Shown here in pieces: positions 42,190 through 52,068 of a DNA stretch of 64,000 nt. Each line of letters begins with the position of its first letter. The first letter of the stretch is position 1. The stretch lies in the NCBI GenBank assembly GCA_013115125.1, contig JABANN010000012.1, positions 1-64,000 on the forward strand, written 5' to 3'. Source of the DNA: Perkinsus olseni. Taxonomy: Eukaryota > Perkinsozoa > Perkinsida. The notes under the pieces are model-generated. The model was not told where the DNA came from and searched no databases. It saw nothing but the letters and a program-made list of their open reading frames with translations. The position numbers and the translations under genes were made by a program.

Positions 42190-44710
42190 CCAACGAATGG
42201 CCACTGGGGGCTCCAGCGGGGAAAAACAATGCGTATCACACGAATTCCCATTATCCTCTAGAATTGTTATGCTCCTGAAAACTTCGGCGATAAGCGCGCG
42301 TTACGCAGTCATATTTTCTGAAATTGCCTGGAGCATTGCTACTGTAGCCGGAGGAGGAAGGCAGCCAGAAAGCAACTTCGTACCGCTGCATTGCCGATAT
42401 CTCTACAGTCATCGTGATGCTCACGACTGTCAAACGCTCATCAAGCATTCGCATCATGACCCACTGTATGTCATCGATTTGAGACGCTGAGCTGATGTAA
42501 GGCCGCAACATCCCAGCCTCCTAAGACAGTGTTAGGACGAAACTAAAGTACGTCCCTATGAATCCCAGGTACGCGTCATGAGTTAGGTCGAGAGCTCGAA
42601 GCCGAAGGAGACGCCTGCCGTCGATTTCTTCGCATCACCTGAATCCTGAGAGGCGCCTCAGGATTTAGCATTCAGCCTAACCCCAACTCATAATTCAACG
42701 TCCGTACTTCGTTTCAAGCCACTTCGACGTCAGGTATGCTGTTGAACACAGTCATCGTTCATGACAGCGCGCATAGCAGCATGAGCACCAGTCATGCCAT
42801 CCTCATACGGCATGTAACATCAGGATGACACGGTTGCCCCTTGAAGAGTTTGGAACTACAGCATGGTGATAGGTGAACCGCCATGCTTGCACCGTGGAGA
42901 TTTATGAGAACTCAAATACAACTCGCGGGACAGGTGTTGGAACAACAGCAGGCAGCAACACACGCAGCACATCGATTATTAGTCATGAAAGAACAACTCT
43001 CCCTTCTTCATCAGAATGCGCAAGTCCAGCTAGCATTAAAACAAAGCCCATTGATTCTCGTGCGACTCCGGCCACAATCCGGTGAAGAACCAAGGGGGAT
43101 AGTCATTTTGCGGACTTGAAACTCGATAAACTGGGCGGCCGACAGGTACGAAGTGGTCTTTGATATTCGGGTCCGAGTTGCCTGTGAACAACCACATCAC
43201 TATACGCCACAGGGTTTCGCTCCATCTATCCTCAGTGACAACTGGAGCCGCTCCTTTGCCATTGTTCTTGCCCAAGATATAGAACAAGTAGCGATTCAAC
43301 GGCCTGGAGCATACAGATGCACGGTCCGGGTTCGCCGGGTGCTCTGTCGAGTTGGGGAGGAACCGTTCAGCATTAGCTTCCAGCTCCTTCAATCGAGGCA
43401 GGCTGAACTTCAGCTCCAGTCCTCTGAATAACAGAATAGCAATCCAAAAGAAGATTAAAAGAGTCCACCATGACAGCGGAGCACTACAGCAGACTCGAGT
43501 TCGAGTGAACTCTCCGCTGTAAGCTTGGAGCCCTCTACGAGTCTCTTACGGAATGTCACTCGAGATGGTGGTGGAAACTCTACTCATCCTGAAGCCTTCC
43601 TCGAGCACGGGAGCGTCCAGTCTGATCCATATACTCCAAGAGACCTGAAAAGGACAGTCAATTCGATCAAATTAGCACCAAAGGACTTGCTTTCTTCCTG
43701 CTGCCAGTACGGCTTCTTAACGACCATGTTTGGAAAGCTTCGCAGTCGAAGGAGTCCTTCTTGAGCTCCATCTCAATGTTTGAATGTGATGGATACGGGA
43801 GCGGTAATTCGCTATCATTAAGCTCGCGCCTCAACGCTCGTAGCATTTGCCTCTCCCATGGTGCTGGGCCAGTAATCTTCTCCATGGCTTGTCCCTGCAG
43901 GGAGGGGGCTCCATCCACCTCATCCTCGCCCCCCTCGTTCTGCTCTCCCCCCAGTGTAGAGTTTCTTCTTGCCATGCTTTGCAAGCTGCTCACCAAAGAC
44001 AACATCATACAAGTATCCGTACCTGAAACGATCCCTCTCACATAGCCCCCCATCTCGAAGACTACCTCGGGCAAATCATACGACGGTCAGCGAGCGTCAC
44101 TGCCCCGTCAGTATCACGATGTAGAGTACACTGAGAGAGGTCGTTCGGTCAACGATTATGTGCCGAATGGAAACGCAGGGGCTTATCACATGTTCGGTGC
44201 CGCCGTCAGGAGTCCTATTACTCAGGTACTGTACAGTCTGGGGCTCGCTCTCCTGCCCTTGCGATGTAGCATGGCTCTGAGCCAACAAGGACGCAGCATC
44301 GAATAGCCTGTATACCCCCATAATGAGCTTGACCCACCGCTGAAGACACTTTCACACCATCGAGTACACGACCAATTCTGTCCATCTTCGTAATGATTTT
44401 TCCCTCTACCACGTAGAGCGCCAATAACGCTGATGCGATGGAGAGCGGCGAGCTCGAGATGATGAAGGCCATGAACGAATCTACTGTGGAGACCTCCATG
44501 GTCCGCGCATGGAAGCGTATTTCGTCCTAGTCCACTGTGTGTTCCATCCCGATTGTCCGGTGGCACGCACAGGCGGCTCTCCTCCTGGGGTCCCTGTACA
44601 GCTCGGCCTCTCCGCCACTGCGGCCGGAGTTTTTGGTCTCAAGTACTGGAGTTCTCTCAATTGATCGTTGACATCCCAGTAGAGACTCTGCGGGTTCGCC
44701 AAGTTTTTAC
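42190..44710 (-). CDS. Unidentified multi-exon membrane protein(s)
   Basis: Minus-strand coding-like exons with GT-AG borders are seen. One has a transmembrane run (F-M-A-F-I-I-S-S-S-P-L-S-I-A-S-A-L-L-A-L-Y) followed by I-I-T-K-M-D-R-I-G-R-V-L-D-G at about 44360-44480. Another (about 44220-44330) reads W-V-K-L-I-M-G-V-Y-R-L-F-D-A-A. A Gln/Glu-rich exon at 43680-44050 has A-P-W-E-R-Q-M-L-R-A-L-R-R-E-L, and one at 43080-43390 has W-R-I-V-M-W-L-F-T-G-N-S-D-P-N. I could not settle one set of phases, so extent and gene number are uncertain. The membrane helix and the following charged part faintly recall PEX11-type proteins; this is not a firm call. Confidence 0.3.
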
Positions 44711-44749
44711 ATTTTCTCGAGACTGATTTCCGCTGCGGCCGAAGGTGGG

Positions 44750-45090
44750 TTCAAGACCATTCCGCCCTATAGTGACGAGCTATGCGCTAGAAGAACCGAC
44801 TCTATATGGCTGCATAGGGGCGCTCAGAAGAGAAGGAATAGACAGACATCCGTCATTACATAAAGCAGTTCCAATAGCGGCGAAGGAAGACCACCTCCAT
44901 CCCGTAGACAGCTCCGCGTGTTGTGTGCCACCTCAGAGTCACAGACTGTCTAGGGAGGGAAGCCAGACCCGACTCAGAGATTCACTTCTAGATCACAGCC
45001 CGTCAGATTCAGTACAGCTCCAACCGTATTGTCACGCAGGTCACGGAGGGTCTCGGCCGGCATGGCTGTGATAGCAGCCAACGGTCGGAT
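44750..45090 (-). pseudogene. Decayed copy of the DHODH 5' exons
   Basis: Aligns with 41440-41935 of DHODH in the same orientation, with about 150 bp missing inside. Matched words include GA(T/C)GAGCTATGCG, TTCCAATAGCGG, CCCGTAGACAGCTCCGC, TGTGCCACCTCAG(A/G)GTCAC and GGTCATGACTGTGATAG/GGCATGGCTGTGATAG. It covers the start codon region and exon 2 but lacks the stretch coding the membrane anchor. No continuing DHODH core follows, so it is a fragment only. Confidence 0.65.
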
Positions 45091-45686
45091 GACATTAGAG
45101 GAAGTACAGGATTAACGAGAGCTGTGGCTCCTCATGAAGGTAAAACTGCTGCCCCTCCACGTTGACCTCTCCTCCGCGGAAATTTACCGTTACTCAAGCC
45201 TCGTACGAGTATAAGAAGTACAATTATACTATGGACGCCGTCGCCGGCAAGGCCACTAGGATGATGAAGGACTCCCAATCATGACAGAAATCAACAGCCG
45301 ATGATGCAGACCCTCGGCCGCCTGGTCACAACGACGCTCAAAACAGCGAGAAGGAGTGGCATTAGTCCAGCACGAATGACTGGTCCTTCAGTATGATTGA
45401 CGACCATGGAAATGATACATTTTAAACCACATGAAAACCTCAACGGTAGCGAGCTACGAGCAGATAGTCGATAGACAAGCGAAGGTGAGTGAACACTCAA
45501 CCTGCTTGCAAATACTCTAAGTGAAGGGGAACAAGTATATGGCAGAAGAAAGAAGCAGCAGCAGACGCGATAACACGACTAGAATGCAGCGGTTCTGAGC
45601 GCCCACCGCTGAGGGCTTGGGGCGACTGTATCAGGCAGCGGCAGTGGTTGTACAACGGCTACCACGAACAGTGGCACACAAATGAG
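45091..45686. other. No gene recognised
   Basis: Spacer between the DHODH fragment and the 3' end of the deubiquitinase gene. Confidence 0.4.
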
Positions 45687-48209
45687 TTAAAGACTCTGTC
45701 GAGCAGTACTACCACCAGCATCTATCACCTTTCTCTCACAACAGTCGACGTCCTTTGATATCTCATCCAAAGATTCCTGCTTTGAGATCGGCAGCTTCAC
45801 GTCATCTCTCCCCGCAGCAGAATTTGCCGACGTAGACGTGTTACATTCGTCCACTGCCCCTCCTTCCTTATCTGCTGAGTAGACGGTCCAGTCCGCCTTA
45901 GCATCATCTACGAATTCATGAGAGAGCTCCAAGATAGACCTCCGCTCCGCTGCTGTTATTCCCGTCCGCGATGGATCGATTTCCACTGGAGGGGGTGGTA
46001 TCATCTCATCGCACCCGATCTTCCCATAGATGTCCAAAGATGCTCGACAGATGGTCGGCCCCTTGGAGCCGTGGAAAAACACGAAAAGTTGCCACACTCT
46101 TCCGTTAACTGCAACGAAATGGTGGCGAACCTTGCAAGGCTTCCTGCTCTTCACTATCTCCACCAATCGAGAGTTGTCGATCGGCCCAGGATCGTCTGAC
46201 GTGTCCGCCAAACTCGGGCCATCGAGGTGTGCCTTCTTAATATAACTCTTCCAATTATTCACCCAAACAGCATCAACCATATACCAGTACTCGCCGTCCT
46301 TGATGTCCTTGGTGTCGTACTTAGTCACCAGCGCTTGCTCAGCCGCACGCCGTCGTAGATAGGCCTTAACGTAGTTACTACACTTCTCGCATGGCTCCAA
46401 GCTGCTCAGCAACGGCCCTCCACCATACAGCGTCTTAAGCTTCTTGCCAAACTCCAGCGGAACCGGAATATACCTCTGCTCGGCATCCTCCTTCTCAACC
46501 TCTGATACACATTTATCAGGGCATACCATAGTGTACGTACTGATAGGGCCTGGATGGCTCATATATTGCAGCTTCACCACCCACTGCCTCGGTATGTATA
46601 CCATTGGAGTGTCTCCAGGCGACTGGCCCTCTTGCACCGCTCTCAGGAGCTCAGCAACGACGTTGGCTCTAGCCGGACTCGCCACTTTCTGGTAGAACAG
46701 AACGTAAGCCTCAAAACCTGCAACTTGTGCAGAGTCAACCTTCGTAACCTTAGCATCATCATATTCCAACCACTCGTCGGTCTCTTCGTGACGACAATAA
46801 GCAACGTAATGGCCCGACCCGACTGAGCCAATGTGACGTATAAGTCCCGTCAAGCGATAGGCAGTAGTCTGATTACCAACACCACCCACTACCTCACTCC
46901 TGTTCGCCACCGCAGAAGCCGAATCCATGTGCATGAACTGCGCAATGTTCAGCTCCTCATCAACCGGGAAGGTCACCACGCGAGAGTTCTTCTGGCCAAA
47001 CCATCCTTCGTCATAGCGAAATCGGTTAAGGTGAATGACCAAAGTCTCAGGCGTGGAATAGAATCTTATGAATTTTCTACCGTCACACTTCTTCTTACAA
47101 AAATCACAATGATATTGTTCGCTACCAGTAAGCTCCTCATCCTGGCAGAACGTAGCCAAACAGTCATACAGTGAAACCTTAGCATCCCCAAGATACGCCC
47201 TGGCCGAACTCATCCACCCCCAAAAACCTCCGCACACTTTGGTCGACGGATTCGTACCCAAGGAACCACCAGAAAACTTCGTGAAGTCCACCGGTGCAGA
47301 CGGTATTGGTAAAGATACGTCGTAGACCGGCTCGATGGTAGTGCTAGTGTTGTTGCAATGCATACACCGCACTGTACTTATAAGTTTGCCCTGGAAAGCA
47401 TCGCTCACAGGACTTGACCAGGTCGTCTCCTCAGCCAACTTTTCGACAGAAGGCGGTGGATTAGGACTCCCTGAGCTCGCCTGATCACTAAAGGACTCCC
47501 TGTATTCCGAACCCGCGGCTTCTGAAGCAACGCTGGAGTATGCGGTCGGTGAAGGCAACTCTTCGGGCATGTGGACAGCAAGATACGCTTCCGGGTACTT
47601 CGGTACTCGTCTCCGCAATTCCTCATGCATAGCATCCAGAACGCAGCGAAGAAACTCCTGAGAATCTTGCTGATGGTAGCCCTGGAACGTCGGGTTAAGC
47701 GCTTGCACAGCCTTGAGCATCGCTTCCGGATTATACGCATCGGACGTCGCTCCCCTCTCGGGCGAATCCGTACTCCCCCATTGCTCTTCCATTATCGTCC
47801 GACAAGCCTCAACGAGCTGTCTGGCCGGTGGCAGCGAGCCATGGACCTTTGGCGCCGGCATGTTCCGTAGCGCCTTTTGAAGCGGTCCCGTATGAACGAG
47901 GCATTGTAATGCTGCGTTCATGAAGCAGGTATTACCCAAATTAAAGAAGCCTCTTGTCGCTCTCGTTGAAGAGCCGCTGTGCTCCCCTACAGTAGTAGTG
48001 GTATAGCTTCTACTCACAGCCCCTCCCTCGGGCAACGATAACGGGGAAGGCGTAGACCCCCCATTTGCCACCACTCGACCGCCGCCTCCTCCGTTGAGAG
48101 CCCTCGCCTGCTGATGGACCTTCACAGAGGCCTCCTCTTCTTCCTGTGTGACTGTACCAGTTGCCGTCACATTTCTGTCTGACTCTGAGGTCCGTGATGA
48201 TAATGACAT
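45687..48209 (-). CDS. Ubiquitin-specific protease (USP) with DUSP-like repeats
   Basis: One exon of 840 residues from ATG 48209 (M-S-L-S-S-R-T-S), the first ATG in frame; the upstream open frame has no ATG. A Ser/Gly-rich head of 80 residues leads to the C19 catalytic domain: Cys box G-N-T-C-F-M-N-A-A-L-Q-C-L near residue 90, Q-Q-D-S-Q-E-F-L, zinc-binding C-M-H-C and C-D-F-C pairs, and His box G-S-G-H-Y-V-A-Y-C-R with Y-D-D-A-K-V. Two DUSP-like segments follow (W-V-V-K-L-Q-Y-M-S-H-P-G-P-I and Y-W-Y-M-V-D-A-V-W-V-N-N-W). This order (USP then two DUSP) is like USP20/USP33. It should remove ubiquitin from proteins; targets unknown. No intron, unlike most neighbours. Confidence 0.93.
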   Translation of the reverse strand: MSLSSRTSESDRNVTATGTVTQEEEEASVKVHQQARALNGGGGGRVVANGGSTPSPLSLPEGGAVSRSYTTTTVGEHSGSSTRATRGFFNLGNTCFMNAALQCLVHTGPLQKALRNMPAPKVHGSLPPARQLVEACRTIMEEQWGSTDSPERGATSDAYNPEAMLKAVQALNPTFQGYHQQDSQEFLRCVLDAMHEELRRRVPKYPEAYLAVHMPEELPSPTAYSSVASEAAGSEYRESFSDQASSGSPNPPPSVEKLAEETTWSSPVSDAFQGKLISTVRCMHCNNTSTTIEPVYDVSLPIPSAPVDFTKFSGGSLGTNPSTKVCGGFWGWMSSARAYLGDAKVSLYDCLATFCQDEELTGSEQYHCDFCKKKCDGRKFIRFYSTPETLVIHLNRFRYDEGWFGQKNSRVVTFPVDEELNIAQFMHMDSASAVANRSEVVGGVGNQTTAYRLTGLIRHIGSVGSGHYVAYCRHEETDEWLEYDDAKVTKVDSAQVAGFEAYVLFYQKVASPARANVVAELLRAVQEGQSPGDTPMVYIPRQWVVKLQYMSHPGPISTYTMVCPDKCVSEVEKEDAEQRYIPVPLEFGKKLKTLYGGGPLLSSLEPCEKCSNYVKAYLRRRAAEQALVTKYDTKDIKDGEYWYMVDAVWVNNWKSYIKKAHLDGPSLADTSDDPGPIDNSRLVEIVKSRKPCKVRHHFVAVNGRVWQLFVFFHGSKGPTICRASLDIYGKIGCDEMIPPPPVEIDPSRTGITAAERRSILELSHEFVDDAKADWTVYSADKEGGAVDECNTSTSANSAAGRDDVKLPISKQESLDEISKDVDCCERKVIDAGGSTARQSL

Positions 48210-48572
48210 TACAAAAACAGCCACTGTAGGATCCGTAACATCACATGAAGATACTTTGCTATAGACGAGTGACTCCAACGCTATACTGGAGCTGCTCAAT
48301 CGCCAGAAAGGCAGCTCCGGGCGGCAGCCCTCAGCCACGCATACCGAGGAGGACTCTCAGGGGCAGATACGATTCAACTCAACGGGAGCCCACAGCAGGT
48401 TTCACCGGACGTCCTACAGCAACGCAAGCATCGGCACACTGTCGGGTATTCGACAGGCCGCGTAAACGCGTCACGCGCCACGAAATTACGCGCTCGCCCC
48501 TATCAGAAATTGACAACCAGGCACCTGTGTCTTCTTGTGAAACATCACAACTCAGAAACGATGACTCAGGCT
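48210..48572. other. Spacer, same-strand genes
   Basis: 363 bp between the IF-2 stop codon and the USP start codon. It must contain the USP promoter or trans-splice acceptor. No clear element seen. Confidence 0.4.
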
Positions 48573-51500
48573 TTAAGCCTCATGATAGAAGCGAGGCTTC
48601 TTCATAATCCCGAACAACGGTGGGCGCTCGGAACGTTCGAACCCTTCCAGCACGTCTCCCTCCTCGAGATCATCAAAGTCCTCGAAGAGGATACCTGGAG
48701 GTGAACCATCAGCCAACAACCCACTGGGCGGAATATATGATCCTACCTGCTTCCTGGCCCTTGGGGACTTGCTTCACAGTCATCCTGTCCACCGTTATAC
48801 TGCGCAGTTTCAACTGACACAACATATTAACACTACTTGTGAGAGAATCTTTCCTTGTGGAGGGACCTACCCCTTCTCGTACGACTTCGACTCGCGACGA
48901 GTCGCCGCCCACTTTCCTCAGTAGGTTATAGCTGACCTTATCCCCAGTAGTCGCCACACCATCTCGAAGAGTGGCTCGGCCAATCGTCCGAGTGCCCTCA
49001 CCCTTGATAAAGAACCTGTAGACGGGTACATCCCACGACTGTGCACGCCTGCTTCCTTACGGTGCAGGTTTGCCGAGGTTCAGTCGACACACTCGCGTCG
49101 AGATCTCGCGAGGACCATAATGGAAGTCATAAATGTCCTCCACGTCCTGGAACAACCTAAGTCCAGTACGATGAGAATCTCCAGCCGGCACCACAACGGT
49201 TGCGGTCACCTGTAGATGATCTCGCTGTGGCGCAGGACGAGATCAGCAGACCGCATCCTGTCTATGACGGCTTGCTTCGGTGGCTCTTGGAAGCTCAGGA
49301 TCTGATGCAGCCCACAGATACGTCGAACCCCAATATGGAGTGAGGTCCTTACGAATGATCCCGTCTGCTTGGCAAAGTCAACATCGTGATCTGTCGGCTG
49401 GCCCACGGAAGCTCCGGCTATGTAAAACGACCGCGAATGGGCGTACCTAGGATATGGCCATGACCCACTGGAGCCCCCAACGCAACGACCCTCACTCCTC
49501 GAGCCATGTACGAAGGACCTTCAGCTGGCCCTCAGAAGCGGCCTTGAGGATGATGCCAACCTGTCTATCCGTACCCTCAACCATCCGCTGAATCTGTTCT
49601 TCATCTCTGCAAGAGAGACGAGTCGACAACGTCTACCGAGGAGTCAACGAGACTCACTCATATTCTTTGAGGTCCATGTAGGTGTCCTTTTCTCGCCAGT
49701 CGTCAATCTTCCGCTGCATCGTAGGGTCGTTACGAGAGAGCACTTTCTTGATGTGCCTGACACTCATCGCTCCGCTACACCCGGGACGAGGATCTTCACT
49801 TTCCAGCTGCCCGCTCGCCCTGGTCCTGTGGTGTTGTCTTCAGCTCCTCTTGCATCCTGGTTAGCCTGGCGGACTTGGCGATCTCCTCGGCAACTCGCTG
49901 GTTAGGGTGAGCTTCCCTGAGCGGGACCATCAACAGCGGGTTCTGTGAAAACTCTCAAGGCCTCACAGTAGGTCCCCAGCGGATCCAACAACTCCGCCGT
50001 GCTTGGCACTCGTGATCGTCCACACCACAGAAATGTCCACAGCGTCAGACGGCACAGCCTCCTCGAGATCGCCTAAGGCAGCGTATGGGATATTGCCACG
50101 CACGCAGCGGCTGCTGCTCACCTTCATTGGGATAACTCTCACGGCCTGCATGCCATATGGTACGGACTCGTCCAGCATTCTCGCCGACCGTGACCCATTC
50201 GCCGACCTTCAGCGTCCCATCTCGCATCTGAAGAAGTCGGCTACGAACCGTCACACATCTCGCAGCCATCCCTACGACTAGATTGAGGATCCTCCCCTGG
50301 CGATGGTGGACACGTGCCTCCAATATGAAAGCCTTGGCCGGCATGCTCTGACGTGAAACTACGATGGGAGGAAGTAAGAAGTGACGGCGGTACCTTGTCG
50401 AACTCGAGCAAGGTCTCGTCCTTCTCGTCGATGACGGAGGCCTCGAGGAGCATGGCCTCCTCCAACTCAACCAGCCCTTCCTCTTTGGGCGCACATATTG
50501 GCACAACCTAAGAAGCACAAGGCAATCGCCGCAGTCATCGACTCAGGAAACTCGCCACATGACTATCTCAGTTCCGTACCTACCTGTACCGTGCCCCCCA
50601 GATTCTCGCTGACGAGGCCCAACCGCTCCTTCAGCTCTTTCTCTAGAGTCTGCACTCGATTCTCCTCGGCCTGAAAGCGTCCATGATCAGCCAGCGCTGA
50701 CCACCTCACTGCCTTACCTTATCAATCTTCGATATTGCCACTATGATAGGACACCCCGCTGCTCTAGCGTGATTCACAGCCTCTACTGTCTGCTGCCTAA
50801 TGCCATCATCAGCGGCAACCACTAGTATCTACCATGAAGCGAGACAAAGACGGCGAACGAACAGCAGACCAGTTTCGAGAACACACCCGTATGATTCTCA
50901 CGAACTTGATATCACTGTCCCCGCGGAGACCTACCACAATATCAGTGACATTAGCCCCTCTCTCCCGCATAGAAGAGAAGGCAGCATGCCCTGGTGTATC
51001 GATAAAGGTGATCCTCTCGGCAGTTGCAGGGCCCATCATAGTGAACGCTCCGACCTGAATCTTGAATGGCCCAAGGTCAGCACTAGAGGAGGCCCACCCT
51101 TTGAGTGATGCCACCAGCTTCTGCAGCTGCGATGTTACTCTTCCTCAGAGCATCCAGCAGAGTAGTTTTTCCATGGTCCTGAGTGAGATCGTCCACGACG
51201 TACGAACGAACACGAGATATCACGCGTCAGGAACATATCGAACACGTCTCGAATACGATCTCTCATACGAACACGTATAACGAACATATCGCCCACACGG
51301 AGCCACGTGGAGCACAAGTGAGGTACTCACCACATGTCCCATGACTGTGATGACAGGCGGTCGAACGCGGCCTTCCGCCCGACGCAGATGCTGTCGAAGG
51401 CTCCGACGAGTGAGCTCCTGACCTATAACGAGGCAATCAGACCATTATCGACTCGCATGACCCTAGGCGAACACAGCCAGATCGGCGAAGTAGGATAGAC

Positions 51501-52062
51501 TGACTCAGTGTCCAAGCGACGAAGTGAAGGGACCTAGCTCAGTTATAGCGGGAGACCCACGATGGAGCGTACTAATCGCTTCCGCCATATCCTCAGGATA
51601 ACGAGCTCTTGGCAGGAGGAGAAAATCATCTCTGAGCAGGTCAGCGACATCCTCAACCTAAGAACAAGCCTTGCCAGGGTTGACAACACCCGTGATGATA
51701 CTCACCTCCTCGACAGGTACCCGCAGTAGTTCAGCCAGCTCAGCTTTCGAATAACCCTGCACGTCCAGATCCCCTCGGTGACCGCTGGACCGCGTCCGCT
51801 TATCGTGGAACACCGACATGTCCAGGACAAATCGCTGGCGGGCTTCAGACCGAGGCTGATATCTAACAGTCGACCGCGGCCAAACTGCAGCATTCGCAAA
51901 GATACGAGCTTACGGTATGGCCGCCTCCGCCTCTGCCAGTTTCTCCTCCATTTCATTTCGAGCGGCTTCAGCTGCCTCCGCTACAGTGGCTTCATCCTCA
52001 TGGATTCCCCTACGCTTCTCTAGAGCTTTCTTCACTTGCTCTTGCAACTGAGCATTCAACAT
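48573..52062 (-). CDS. Mitochondrial-type translation initiation factor IF-2
   Basis: About 14 exons from ATG 52062 to TAA 48573. The first exon is a charged helix ([11 protein letters not shown]), then an IF2_N-like segment ([12 protein letters not shown]). The GTPase follows: V-I-T-V-M-G-H-V / D-H-G-K-T-T-L-L-D, split by an intron at 51331-51178 between V and D, then D-T-P-G-H-A-A-F (G3), and A-I-S-K-I-D-K for G4. Later parts include [13 protein letters not shown] and [16 protein letters not shown], the domain IV beta-barrel end. It places initiator tRNA on mitochondrial (or plastid-derived) ribosomes. G4 is S-K-I-D instead of N-K-x-D. No targeting peptide is obvious from this ATG, so an unseen upstream exon cannot be excluded. 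Confidence 0.85.
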
Positions 52063-52068
52063 CGACCC

